The notes below the pieces were generated by a model. That model searched no databases. It was not told where the DNA came from and worked only from the letters and a program-made list of their open reading frames with translations. The position numbers were made by a program, and so were the translations under genes. Positions 8,497 to 17,235 of a stretch of DNA of 64,000 bases are shown piece by piece. Position 1 is the stretch's first letter, and each line of letters starts with the position of its first letter. Source of the DNA: Gammaproteobacteria bacterium (GTDB lineage Bacteria; Pseudomonadota; Gammaproteobacteria; Steroidobacterales; Steroidobacteraceae); contig VGUJ01000003.1 of the NCBI GenBank assembly GCA_016874235.1, forward strand, positions 1 through 64,000, read 5' to 3'.

Positions 8497-9246
8497 ATGA
8501 ATCGTATTTTGGTTTCGATCAAGCGAGTGGTGGATTACAACGTCCGCATCCGAGTCAAGCCGGACGGCACGGGCGTCATCACCGACGGCGTCAAGATGAG
8601 TGTTAATCCGTTCGATGAGATCGCACTCGAAGAGGCCCTCCGCATCAAAGAGAAAGGCCTCGCCGAAGAAATCGTCGCTGTTTCGATCGGTCCTGCCGAC
8701 TGCCAGCAGCAGTTGCGCACGGCACTCGCCATGGGCGCCGACCGAGCCGTACACGTTCAAACCGACGCCGTAGTCGAACCGGGTTCAGCAGCCAAGTTAA
8801 TGCTCAAAATCGTTGAGCGTGAGCAGCCGATGCTCGCGATTCTCGGAAAGCAGGCCATCGACGACGACTGTAATCAGACGGGCCAGATGCTGGCTGCGCT
8901 CTGGGGAAGACCGCAGGCCACGTTCGCGTCAAAGGTCGAGATCAGCGGGGACACGGCTCAAGTTACTCGCGAGGTCGACGCGGGCCTCGAGGTGCTCGAG
9001 GTCGATCTGCCTGCCGTAATCACGACCGACCTGCGGCTCAACGAGCCGCGGTACGTCAAACTCCCCGACATCATGAAGGCCAAGAAAAAACCACTCGAAA
9101 CCATCGATCCGTCGGCGCTGGGCGTCTCAACGGTCGAGCGTCTGAAAGCTGTCAAATTTGATCCGCCCTCGCAGCGAAGCAAGGGCGTCATGGTCAAGGA
9201 TGTCGGCGAACTCTTCACGGCGCTGCGCGGCAAGGGCCTCGTTTAA
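8497..9246 (+). CDS. etfB: Electron transfer flavoprotein, beta subunit
   Basis: This 249-residue protein begins MNRILVSIKRVVDYNVRIRV and contains NPFDEIALEEALRIKEKG, both classic for EtfB. The AMP-binding region (GKQAIDDDCNQTGQMLA) and the signature DLRLNEPRYVKLPDIMKAKK are intact. With EtfA it forms the heterodimer that carries electrons from flavin dehydrogenases to ETF:quinone oxidoreductase. It sits between the VAO-type dehydrogenase and etfA on the same strand. It could serve all acyl-CoA dehydrogenases of the cell or mainly its neighbour; no other ETF pair is visible in the window. Confidence 0.95.
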   Translation: MNRILVSIKRVVDYNVRIRVKPDGTGVITDGVKMSVNPFDEIALEEALRIKEKGLAEEIVAVSIGPADCQQQLRTALAMGADRAVHVQTDAVVEPGSAAKLMLKIVEREQPMLAILGKQAIDDDCNQTGQMLAALWGRPQATFASKVEISGDTAQVTREVDAGLEVLEVDLPAVITTDLRLNEPRYVKLPDIMKAKKKPLETIDPSALGVSTVERLKAVKFDPPSQRSKGVMVKDVGELFTALRGKGLV

Positions 9247-9277
9247 GCATCACGACACCGTATTACAGAGACTTTCC

Positions 9278-10231
9278 ATGAGCAAAATTTTGATCGTTGC
9301 CGAACATCAGGGCGGCAAGTTGAACGCCGCGACGGCCAAGTGCGTCCATTGCGCGAGCCAGATCGCCGGCGCTGACATTCACGTCGCCGTGTTTGCGTCG
9401 GATCCCGCATCCGTCGCCTCCGACGCGGCTCGAATTACCGGAGTGTCCAAGGTGATCACGGTGGCTCATGCCGCTCACGCCAATCCGATGGCCGCCACCA
9501 TCGCACCCCAACTCGCCGAACTCGCTCAGGGTTACAGCCACGTGTTCGGTCCGTCCACGACTTTCGGAAAAGATCTGATGCCGCGCGTGGCGGCTCTGCT
9601 CGATGCGCCGCAGGCCTCGGACATCATGGCCGTCGAGAGCGCAACTCGTTTTCGTCGACCGATCTACGCGGGTAACGCCATTATCACCGTTGAAGTCGTG
9701 GCGGGCACGCAGTTAGTCGCGACGGTTCGAACGGCCTCGTTCGATGCGGCTCAATCGTCCACGTCTGCAGCGGCCATCGAGAGCGCCCATCCTTCGGCTA
9801 CCCTACCCCAACACACTCGGTTCGTATCGGTCAGCGCGGCGCGAAGCGATCGCCCTGATATGCAGACTGCCAAGAAGGTCGTCTCAGGCGGACGCGCACT
9901 GGCCAGCGCCGATAATTTCAAAATCCTCTACCAATTGGCCGATCGAATGGGCGCGGCGGTAGGCGCCTCGCGAGCGGCCGTCGATGCCGGCTACGCACCG
10001 AACGACATGCAGGTCGGTCAGACCGGGAAAATCATCGCACCCGAGCTCTACTTGGCCTTCGGAATCTCGGGGGCGATCCAGCATCTCACGGGCATCAAAG
10101 ATGCGCGAACGATTGTCGCGGTCAACAAAGACCCTGAGGCGCCAATTTTCGAGGTGGCGGATTACGGGCTGGTCGGCGACCTTTTCCAGATCGTTCCGGA
10201 ACTCGACAAGCTCATTGCCAGTAGCAACTGA
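9278..10231 (+). CDS. etfA: Electron transfer flavoprotein, alpha subunit
   Basis: This 317-residue protein starts at the ATG at 9278 ([20 protein letters not shown]), 31 bases after etfB; an upstream in-frame start at 9158 would overlap etfB and is rejected. The C-terminal FAD-binding signature is clear: [18 protein letters not shown] followed by [20 protein letters not shown]. Together with EtfB it binds FAD and AMP and hands electrons to the membrane quinone pool. It converges on the oxidoreductase gene at 10240, with 8 bases between the stops. Confidence 0.95.
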   Translation: MSKILIVAEHQGGKLNAATAKCVHCASQIAGADIHVAVFASDPASVASDAARITGVSKVITVAHAAHANPMAATIAPQLAELAQGYSHVFGPSTTFGKDLMPRVAALLDAPQASDIMAVESATRFRRPIYAGNAIITVEVVAGTQLVATVRTASFDAAQSSTSAAAIESAHPSATLPQHTRFVSVSAARSDRPDMQTAKKVVSGGRALASADNFKILYQLADRMGAAVGASRAAVDAGYAPNDMQVGQTGKIIAPELYLAFGISGAIQHLTGIKDARTIVAVNKDPEAPIFEVADYGLVGDLFQIVPELDKLIASSN

Positions 10232-10239
10232 GCGAGCGC

Positions 10240-11256
10240 TTAACTCTGCGGCGCAGCACCGATCTGCACCAAAGATTTACCGAAATTCTGGCCACGCATG
10301 AGGCGGCAAAAGGCCTCCGGAGCCCGGTCGAGCCCTTCAGAGATGTCTTCTTTCCACCGGAAGCTTCCCTCGTGGATCCAGCGAGCGATCACGCGCGTCA
10401 TCTCGGGAAGACGATTCATATGGTCGTACACCACGAGTCCCTTCATGGTGGCGCGCGCGCCGACGAGGGGACCGAGCCAAGGCCCAGGCGGCGGGGTGTC
10501 CATGCTGTAGGCCTCGATCATGCCGCACAGCACGATTCGTGCGCCCATCGCAAGATTCAGCGTAACCGCCTCGAGCGTCGCGCCGCCCACGTTGTCGAAA
10601 TAGGCATCGATGCCATTCGGGCAGGCTGCTTTGAGCTGCGCGCGCAAATCCCCCTCGCGATAATCGACGCAGGCGTCGAATCCGAGCTCACGGACGGCGT
10701 AGTCACATTTTTCTTTGGAACCGGCGATGCCCACGACGCGAGCACCCATATGTCGAGCCACCTGACCCGCCGTGCATCCGACCGGACCCGTGCAGGCCGA
10801 CACGACGAACGTCTGTCCCGGCAGAGGCTGAGCGAGAAAAACCGTACCGGCGTAGCCCGTGAGACCCGGCATACCGAGCACACCCAGCGCCGTGGAGACC
10901 GACGCCAGCGTAGGGTCGATCTTGCGGACGCCCTGACCATCGCTCGTCGCGTACTGCTGCCAGCCGTTTCGCACCGCCACGACATCGCCGTTTTTGAACT
11001 CGGGATGGCGAGACTCGACGATCTCCGCCACGGTCTCCCCCACCATCACATCGCCCGGCGCCAGTCGATCTGCGTAGATCTGACTGTTCTTCATCACGTT
11101 GCGATAGTAAGGATCGAGCGATAAATAAATCGTACGCGAGAGAAACTGACCCGCCCCGGGTGTGGGGATGTCGACCTCGGCGGCACCGAAGTCCTCGGGG
11201 ACCGGAAGTCCCCGAGGACTACGCAGAAACGTAATCTGCTGGTTTCCGCCGCTCAC
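10240..11256 (-). CDS. NADP-dependent oxidoreductase, MDR superfamily (LTB4DH/CurA-like)
   Basis: This 338-residue protein is of the zinc-less medium-chain reductase type. Its N-terminal domain has LSLDPYYRNVM, typical of leukotriene B4 dehydrogenase/YncB-CurA relatives. The nucleotide-binding region follows (VSACTGPVGCTAGQVARHMG, then GIAGSKEKCDYA) and DAYFDNVGGATLEAV is the family's mid-domain signature. Such enzymes reduce alpha,beta-unsaturated ketones or aldehydes with NADPH. It overlaps the upstream peroxiredoxin by 4 bases (ATGA), so the two are translationally coupled, perhaps for detoxification of reactive carbonyls and peroxides. Confidence 0.85.
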   Translation of the reverse strand: MSGGNQQITFLRSPRGLPVPEDFGAAEVDIPTPGAGQFLSRTIYLSLDPYYRNVMKNSQIYADRLAPGDVMVGETVAEIVESRHPEFKNGDVVAVRNGWQQYATSDGQGVRKIDPTLASVSTALGVLGMPGLTGYAGTVFLAQPLPGQTFVVSACTGPVGCTAGQVARHMGARVVGIAGSKEKCDYAVRELGFDACVDYREGDLRAQLKAACPNGIDAYFDNVGGATLEAVTLNLAMGARIVLCGMIEAYSMDTPPPGPWLGPLVGARATMKGLVVYDHMNRLPEMTRVIARWIHEGSFRWKEDISEGLDRAPEAFCRLMRGQNFGKSLVQIGAAPQS

Positions 11257-11750
11257 GGGACGGCTGATCGGAGCTGACCTAGAACGTATTCGGCCGCCGA
11301 CACCTCGAACTTTCCGGGCGCCTCGATATTGACCTGCGTCGCCACACCATCCTTGACGATGATCGCGAATCGCTGACCACGCATGCCGAGTCCAAATCCG
11401 CGCGCATCCAACTCGAGGCCGAGCGCACGCGAGTAGTCACCGTTGCCATCGGCCAACATCATGACTTTATCGCCCACGTTGCTGGCTTTACCCCAGGCAT
11501 TCATGACGAACATATCGTTCACAGCGACGCAGGCAATCGTATCGACGCCCTTCGCTTTGAACGCATCGGCGTGCTGCACGAACCCCGGCAGGTGACGCGC
11601 ATCGCACGTCGGGGTAAACGCCCCCGGAACAGAAAAAAGAACGACAGACTTGCCGCTGAACAAGCCGTCGGTGGAAATTTCTTTGGGGCCCTCGGCGCTC
11701 AAGAACTTGAACGCGCCCGCGGGCATTTTATCTCCGGCCTTGATGGTCAT
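11253..11750 (-). CDS. Peroxiredoxin, Prx5/AhpE-like redoxin family
   Basis: This 165-residue thioredoxin-fold protein has the peroxidatic motif PGAFTPTCDARHLPGFV, with the single cysteine and Pro/Thr partners of Prx5-type peroxiredoxins. The opening MTIKAGDKMPAGAFKF and the C-terminal FEVSAAEYVL are also as expected for this group. It reduces hydroperoxides in the cytoplasm, using thiol donors such as glutathione with glutaredoxin. There is no fused glutaredoxin domain. It is the first gene of a two-gene minus-strand unit with the reductase downstream. Confidence 0.9.
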   Translation of the reverse strand: MTIKAGDKMPAGAFKFLSAEGPKEISTDGLFSGKSVVLFSVPGAFTPTCDARHLPGFVQHADAFKAKGVDTIACVAVNDMFVMNAWGKASNVGDKVMMLADGNGDYSRALGLELDARGFGLGMRGQRFAIIVKDGVATQVNIEAPGKFEVSAAEYVLGQLRSAVP

Positions 11751-11808
11751 TGAATCACTCCTTGATGTGGGTCAGGCGGCGAGTGTAGCCGATCGGAGGA
11801 CCCGACAA

Positions 11809-13353
11809 TTACCGATAAGGACGATGGAGGTACTGCCCACCCGGTTGGCCGACCGCCTGTCCGTTGTCGTAGATCAGCCGCCCACGCAGGAAAGTACTCG
11901 TAACCGAGGCCGACATTTCCATGCCTTCGAATACGGAGTAGCCCTGTTGTGATTCAGAGCCGTCGCCGCTCGCCACGAAACTCTTGTTCGGATCGACCAG
12001 AACGATATCGGCATCGAACCCTGGCGCAAGGTCGCCTTTACTCTTGAGACCAAACCGGCGCGCCGCATTCCAGGATGTCAACTCAGTCATTTTGTTGAGT
12101 GACATTCCACGTCTCTTACCCTCAGTGATAAGCGCGGGCAGCATGAACTCGGTCCCGCCGAATCCGGACTTGGCTAGAAAGACGTTCTGCTGATCTTCCT
12201 TCCCGAGTTTCATTTCGAACTTGCAGCATGCGTGATCGGAGCACACCCAATCGAGTTTGCCGTCGAGTAATGATTCCCACAGGAACTCGACGTCAGCGCG
12301 AGAGCGAATGGGCGGATTGACCTTGGCCAGATTCCCCACTTTTGAATCGTAGTCGAGACACAAATGGGCAATCGTCACTTCACGTCGAAAATCGACGTGC
12401 GGAAAAGCCTTAGCCATTTTTAGCGCCGCTTCCACTGCTTTTCTGGACGTCAGATGGAGCAGATTGATGTTGAGGCAGTTGGTCTCGTGCGCAAGATATG
12501 ACGCAATAGTGATCGCAAGGCCCTCTGAGTGTGGCGGTCTCGCGGCGCTATAGGCTCGAAGTCCGGTCAGCGGCGCGCAATCGATGCACTCAGGATCATA
12601 AGTTTCGCCGGTCAGGTAGGTGTCGAGGTCGGTGACCTTCGCACCACCCTCAACCATCTTGGTGTAGGCGCTCAGAATATCGGCGAGCTCACAGTGTAAA
12701 CCCAGCGAAATCGAATCTTTGATAGAGGGATTACGCAGCATGGCGCGGTGAACGCCACGCATGACGAACTCGAAGTGCGCGATGTCGTACTTCTCGTTCT
12801 CACCGATCTTCAAGAACTCGCGCTGCGACGCCGACGCACCATGCAGACCATAGCCGCCGTAGAACATAAAGATCTTGAACGACGTGACACCGTACTTGCT
12901 GATCAGCATGTCGATCTCGCCGATGTGGGTGCGATCGAGAGGTGCCAAGTGATACGCGTAGTCGACCCAGAAGTTGTCCTTGGAGGCGGCGAGAATGTCG
13001 GGGTACACCTCGGCGTAGGGCCCGCCGCGATCCATGTAGTAGCCACCGGTACGGATGTAGTTGAGGCTGGAGGTCACACCGCCCTGCGCCGCCGCGAGAC
13101 TCTCGCTGCGCGCATCTTGCGCGAGCGGTCCGTAGATACCGGTGTGCATGTGCGGGTCGACGAGACCGGGAAACGCAAGCCTGCCGCGACCGTCGACGAC
13201 CTCTTTCGCCTCGGAAACATCGATTCCTCCGGCGACTTTCTTGATCTTTCCGCCCCGGATGGCGATATCGCATTCATCGACCGTGTTCTTGCGTGGACGC
13301 ACCACGCGGACGTTCTTGATCAAAAGGTCGTAGGACTTCCGGTTATCGGCCAT
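11809..13353 (-). CDS. Dihydropyrimidinase/dihydroorotase-like amidohydrolase
   Basis: The protein is 514 residues when begun at the ATG at 13353 (MADNRKSYDLLIKNVRVV). The binuclear metal centre of the cyclic amidohydrolase family can be traced: HMH in VDPHMHTGIYG, a candidate carboxylated lysine in TSFKIFMFYGG, His in LGLHCELADI, His in LLHLTSRKAVEAA, and Asp in VCSDHACC. The length and N-terminal beta-sandwich strands fit hydantoinase, allantoinase or dihydropyrimidinase better than a short PyrC. There are no pyrimidine genes nearby, so a catabolic cyclic amide or a related substrate is more likely. It lies downstream of the SDR on the same strand, across a 96-base gap with a hairpin. Confidence 0.8.
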   Translation of the reverse strand: MADNRKSYDLLIKNVRVVRPRKNTVDECDIAIRGGKIKKVAGGIDVSEAKEVVDGRGRLAFPGLVDPHMHTGIYGPLAQDARSESLAAAQGGVTSSLNYIRTGGYYMDRGGPYAEVYPDILAASKDNFWVDYAYHLAPLDRTHIGEIDMLISKYGVTSFKIFMFYGGYGLHGASASQREFLKIGENEKYDIAHFEFVMRGVHRAMLRNPSIKDSISLGLHCELADILSAYTKMVEGGAKVTDLDTYLTGETYDPECIDCAPLTGLRAYSAARPPHSEGLAITIASYLAHETNCLNINLLHLTSRKAVEAALKMAKAFPHVDFRREVTIAHLCLDYDSKVGNLAKVNPPIRSRADVEFLWESLLDGKLDWVCSDHACCKFEMKLGKEDQQNVFLAKSGFGGTEFMLPALITEGKRRGMSLNKMTELTSWNAARRFGLKSKGDLAPGFDADIVLVDPNKSFVASGDGSESQQGYSVFEGMEMSASVTSTFLRGRLIYDNGQAVGQPGGQYLHRPYR

Positions 13354-13420
13354 GGGGCACCTGTTTCGAACAACCGGCGGATTATGCAAAACGCGGGGAG
13401 TCCTGAGGGTGACTGCCCAC

Positions 13421-13443
13421 TCGGCCGTCTACGCTACGGCCGA
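13421..13443. other. GC-rich hairpin between SDR and amidohydrolase genes
   Basis: TCGGCCGT and ACGGCCGA form an 8-bp perfect stem with a 7-base loop just after the stop of the SDR gene and before the amidohydrolase. There is no U-rich tail on the minus strand, so it is not a textbook intrinsic terminator. It could attenuate, protect an mRNA end, or be an operator. Confidence 0.4.
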
Positions 13444-13449
13444 CCCCAG

Positions 13450-14178
13450 TCAGTCGATGACGACGCCGCCGGAGATATTCATCACCGTGCCCGTGACGAA
13501 AGCCCCTGCCGGGCTCGTCAGATAGTCGATGGCGTGCGCGATATGCTCGGGCTCACCTAACGTCCCCAGGGGCACAGACGCTTGAAGCGACTGCACCATA
13601 TCGGGCGTGAAACGCCCGGTGACCATCGGCGTCTTAATCGGTCCCGGCGCCAGGCAGTTCACTCGAATTCCTTCAGCCGCCCACTCTTTGGCCAAATAGC
13701 GCGCCAAGTTGATCAAGCCTGCTTTAGCTACGGCATAGGCAGGGCCAGAGAGCGCGCTTCCACCATTCAATCCGTTGGTCGACGATGCAAATGTCAAGGT
13801 GCCACGCGACCCGCGAAGCGATTCGTGAGAGGCCTTCGCGAGAAGAAATGCGGACGACAAATTGATGTCGAGCAAGCGGTTCCAGTCTTTGAGAGTGACT
13901 GAATCGAGCGGGCCGTGCCCTGCGGCACCCGCTAGGTGAACGACGTGATCGAGTCGGCCGTACTCCGTCTGGATGCGATCGATCACCGACACGATCGCCG
14001 CCTCGTCGGTCACATCAAGACTCGCAACGCTCATCGGTGCGCCGCAGGGAATCTCGGCCAACGCGAGATCGGTTGCCACCACGTGCATGCCTCGCTCGCG
14101 CAATCGAGCCACGGCGGCTCGACCCAATCCGCCTGCCGCTCCGGTAATCAGTGCCACAGGCGCCCTGCTCGTAGCCAT
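13450..14178 (-). CDS. Short-chain dehydrogenase/reductase (SDR)
   Basis: This 242-residue classical SDR starts at the ATG at 14178; the longer frame to 14271 would run over the divergent aldehyde dehydrogenase start. The cofactor motif is TGAAGGLG in ALITGAAGGLGRAA, followed by the structural HLAGAAG (NNAG position). The catalytic serine lies in TFASSTNG and the YxxxK pair in YAVAKAG. VNCLAPGPIKTPM is the conserved PG motif. It probably oxidises or reduces a secondary alcohol or ketone with NAD(P). It is divergent from the aldehyde dehydrogenase with about 85 bases between. Confidence 0.88.
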   Translation of the reverse strand: MATSRAPVALITGAAGGLGRAAVARLRERGMHVVATDLALAEIPCGAPMSVASLDVTDEAAIVSVIDRIQTEYGRLDHVVHLAGAAGHGPLDSVTLKDWNRLLDINLSSAFLLAKASHESLRGSRGTLTFASSTNGLNGGSALSGPAYAVAKAGLINLARYLAKEWAAEGIRVNCLAPGPIKTPMVTGRFTPDMVQSLQASVPLGTLGEPEHIAHAIDYLTSPAGAFVTGTVMNISGGVVID

Positions 14179-14264
14179 GTTCAACCAGACTCCTGCCGCT
14201 GATCGGCCAGCCCAATATATGATGCTCGTACTATGATGACACGCCACATGGCGGTGTGCCCGGT

Positions 14265-15770
14265 ATGACACTTACCCTGACTCGCTCCTTCCCCGTCTCC
14301 CCGCTCGTAACCAGTCTGATCGACGGCGAGCCCGTCGTTACGAAGCCTAAGGGCGTCGACATCGAGGTCGTCAACCCGACGACTGAACAACCGATCAGTC
14401 GTCTTCGGGAAGCTGATGCCGAGGAGGTCGCTGCGGCAGTTCGGTCCGCTCGAAAAGCGTTCGATTCCGGGCCATGGTCACGGATGGATATCAATCAGCG
14501 AAAAGATATCCTCTATTCGATCCGTGACCACCTTCGAAGAAACGCAGAGGAACTCGCCTATCTCGAGTGCCTCAATAGCGGTCTCACGCTGCAGAGCGTC
14601 CGAGTTCACGTAGAGCGAACAGCTCGGAACTTCGAATTCTTTGCGGAGGTCGCGAGTAATGTTCACGGTGAAACCTACACCCAAACGGCCGGCTATCTCA
14701 CCTATGTCACGCGCGAACCCAAGGGCGTCGCCGGTTGCATTTCGCCGTGGAACGCCCCACTCACGCTCTCCTCGATGCGAGTGGCCAGCTGTATTGCTTG
14801 GGGCAACACCTGTGTATTGAAACCGTCCGAGTTCACACCGCTCTCAGTTCGTCGCATGGTCGAGATTTTCTACGAAGCCGGATTACCCCCTGGTGTGGTC
14901 AACCTCGTCAACGGACGCGGATCCATCACGGGCCAGGCCCTCATCTCTCATCCTGATATCGATCTGGTCGGTTTCACCGGCGGAACGGCGACAGGACGGG
15001 CCATCGCCGAGAGCGCGGGCCGACAACTGAAGCCAGTTGCCCTCGAGCTCGGCGGCAAGTCCGCCAACATCATCTTTGATACGGCCGATGTCGAACGCGC
15101 GTTGGATGGCGCTCTGGCCGGAATCTTTGCCAACAATGGTCAGCAGTGTCTCGCCGGATCTCGCATCCTCGTCCAACGCGGTATCGCCGACGCACTCATC
15201 GAGCGATTCGTGGCAAGGGCTCGGAAGATTCGTATCGGTGACCCGATGTTGGCAACTACAGAAATCGGTCCTCTTGCCTTTCGCGCGCATTTAGAGCGAG
15301 TGCTGTCCTATGTCGAGGTGGCGCAATCGGACGGCGCGACGCTTCTGACGGGCGGCAAACGCGTAACGGCACCCGACAAAGGTTGGTTCATGGAACCGAC
15401 CGCTGTCATGGCGCCCTCGAACGACGCACGAGTCTGTCAAGAAGAAATTTTTGGCCCCTTCGCGACCTTCCTGACGTTCGATACGCTCGATGACGCCATT
15501 CGGATGGCCAATGATTCCAAGTTTGGTCTCGTGAATTACGTGTGGTCCGAAGATCTTCACACCGTGATGCGCTGCTCGCGCGATATCCGCGCCGGAACGG
15601 TCTGGGTCAATACGCCCATGATGCGCGAACTACGCGCACCGTTTGGCGGCTACAAAGAATCGGGGATCGGACGCGACGGACCCCAAGCGAGTCTCGAGTT
15701 CTTCACCGAACTCAAGTCGACCATCATCCCGATCGATCCTATCAAGATGCACCGCTTCGGCGTTTCCTGA
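14265..15770 (+). CDS. NAD-dependent aldehyde dehydrogenase
   Basis: This 501-residue ALDH-superfamily enzyme has the general-base glutamate in ALELGGKSANIIFD and the nucleophilic cysteine in NNGQQCLAGSRI. The cofactor-site stretch VAGCISPWNAPLTLS and the C-terminal RAPFGGYKESGIGRDG are also typical. The closest general type is a hydroxymuconic-semialdehyde or betaine-aldehyde dehydrogenase. The start is uncertain between a GTG at 14256 and this ATG; a small CGCC-ACAT-GGCG inverted repeat lies just before. It is followed after 14 bases by a GST gene and then a hydrolase, which looks like a catabolic operon on the plus strand. Confidence 0.9.
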   Translation: MTLTLTRSFPVSPLVTSLIDGEPVVTKPKGVDIEVVNPTTEQPISRLREADAEEVAAAVRSARKAFDSGPWSRMDINQRKDILYSIRDHLRRNAEELAYLECLNSGLTLQSVRVHVERTARNFEFFAEVASNVHGETYTQTAGYLTYVTREPKGVAGCISPWNAPLTLSSMRVASCIAWGNTCVLKPSEFTPLSVRRMVEIFYEAGLPPGVVNLVNGRGSITGQALISHPDIDLVGFTGGTATGRAIAESAGRQLKPVALELGGKSANIIFDTADVERALDGALAGIFANNGQQCLAGSRILVQRGIADALIERFVARARKIRIGDPMLATTEIGPLAFRAHLERVLSYVEVAQSDGATLLTGGKRVTAPDKGWFMEPTAVMAPSNDARVCQEEIFGPFATFLTFDTLDDAIRMANDSKFGLVNYVWSEDLHTVMRCSRDIRAGTVWVNTPMMRELRAPFGGYKESGIGRDGPQASLEFFTELKSTIIPIDPIKMHRFGVS

Positions 15771-15784
15771 CGTGAGACCTGCCC

Positions 15785-16405
15785 GTGATTGATCTGCACA
15801 CCGTTCCTACTGCCAATGGCTACAAGGCCTCAATCATGCTCGAGGAAGTCAGCCTCCCCTACCGTGTGACCGCCTACGATTTACTGAAGGGAGAAAATCT
15901 CAAGCCGGAGTTACTCGCCTTGAGTCGCGTCGGCCGGCTCCCTCTGATCGTCGACCATGATGTCGAAGGCGGATCGCTGACGGTGTATGGATCGGCTGCC
16001 ATCCTTCAATATCTCGCCGAGAAAACCGGTCGATTCCTTCCGAAAGACCGCCGTGAACGAGCCAAAGTGATTGAGTGGATGGGAATCATCTCGAGCGACA
16101 TCTCGCCGGCGTACAGCGGTCAATTCGTCTTCAACGTCGTCGCGCAGGATAAACAGCCGTGGGCGGTTTCATTTTATGATCGCCTGTGCCGTCGCATGGT
16201 CAAGATCATGGACGATCAGCTTGCGACAACCCCATTTTTAACCGGCGCCGAATACACCATCGCCGACATGCTGGCCTACCCGGTCGCTGCCGTGTCGATG
16301 AAGCGCTTCCCTGGAAACCTCGACGAACACCCGCATATCGCTCGCTGGGCCGCTGAGATCAGCGCTCGGCCGGCCGTGCAGCGCGGTATGACCGTACCCG
16401 CCTAA
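15785..16405 (+). CDS. Glutathione S-transferase family protein
   Basis: This 206-residue protein starts at a GTG. The N-terminal thioredoxin-like domain is recognisable by MIDLHTVPTANGYKASIMLE and by RLPLIVD, where the cis-proline that holds the glutathione gamma-glutamyl group sits, followed by YGSAAILQYLAEK. The C-terminal all-helical domain contains the N-capping box TIADMLAYP. The form resembles bacterial nu/beta-like GSTs that take part in catabolism or disulfide-bond reduction. It is in line with the upstream aldehyde dehydrogenase and the downstream hydrolase. Confidence 0.87.
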   Translation: MIDLHTVPTANGYKASIMLEEVSLPYRVTAYDLLKGENLKPELLALSRVGRLPLIVDHDVEGGSLTVYGSAAILQYLAEKTGRFLPKDRRERAKVIEWMGIISSDISPAYSGQFVFNVVAQDKQPWAVSFYDRLCRRMVKIMDDQLATTPFLTGAEYTIADMLAYPVAAVSMKRFPGNLDEHPHIARWAAEISARPAVQRGMTVPA

Positions 16406-16431
16406 GCTCACCCCCCCCTGGAAATACCATC

Positions 16432-17235
16432 ATGCCGATCGCTCGCATCAATCATCACGACATGTATTACGAGGTTCTCGGTCAGGGAGAGCCCATTCTT
16501 TGCATGGGCGGATGGGGCACGTTCTGCCACGATAATCATCACCACCTCGCGCGCGGCCTGACGGATCGCTATCAAGTGATCATTTTCGATTATCGCGGGA
16601 TCGGTGATTCGACGGACGATCTGACTGTGCCCTCGACCATGGCACTGCACGCTGAGGATGCGATCGGCCTCCTCGATCATCTCGGTCTCAAGAAGGTTCA
16701 TTTGGTCGGTTTGGTCGGAATGGGCGCCTGCGTCGCGCAAGAGATCGCTATTCGTCGCCCGGATATCGCCCGCAGCATGCTCAACACCGGGGCGTGGTGC
16801 GAGGTCGACCTCTTCCTGCGAGGCCAACTCGAAATGTTCCGCGATATTCATCGCGACGCCGGATTCGCCGCCTTCCAGAAACTCGTCACGCTGATGTCGT
16901 TCACGCCCGAGTACTACATCGAAAACCACGACAAGCTTCTCGGACCGCAAGGCGGCTGGAAAGAGCTCAATGGGCGATACACCGCCCATGCAAGACTCGT
17001 CGAAGCCTGCTTGAGTTTCGAATCAAAAACTCGCCTGCATCAGGTGAAGTGCCCGACGCTTGTGATTCATGCCGCCCTCGACCTCGTGACGAGCCCGCGG
17101 ACGACGATCCCCATCGAACAGGCCATCCCGGGTGCCATTGGCGAGACTTGGGACGATCTCGCACACGTCGTCGCCGGAAAAACGCAGAAAATACGATTCT
17201 GTCATCGACTATTCGACTGGCTGGATCACCACTGA
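16432..17235 (+). CDS. Alpha/beta-hydrolase fold protein lacking a canonical nucleophilic serine
   Basis: This 267-residue protein has the alpha/beta-hydrolase fold: an oxyanion-side segment ILCMGGWGT, FDYRGIGDS, the nucleophile-elbow region, Asp217 in HAALDLVTS and His245 in LAHVV. At the elbow, where GxSxG is expected, it reads HLVGLVGMGACVAQE (residues 90-104), with no serine, cysteine or aspartate nucleophile. The DNA there is a near-perfect 9-base tandem duplication at 16702-16719 (8 of 9 identical), which adds one residue compared with relatives reading HLVGxSMGG. It may be inactive, or may act without a covalent intermediate. Its stop overlaps the rhomboid ATG by one base. Confidence 0.78.
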   Translation: MPIARINHHDMYYEVLGQGEPILCMGGWGTFCHDNHHHLARGLTDRYQVIIFDYRGIGDSTDDLTVPSTMALHAEDAIGLLDHLGLKKVHLVGLVGMGACVAQEIAIRRPDIARSMLNTGAWCEVDLFLRGQLEMFRDIHRDAGFAAFQKLVTLMSFTPEYYIENHDKLLGPQGGWKELNGRYTAHARLVEACLSFESKTRLHQVKCPTLVIHAALDLVTSPRTTIPIEQAIPGAIGETWDDLAHVVAGKTQKIRFCHRLFDWLDHH

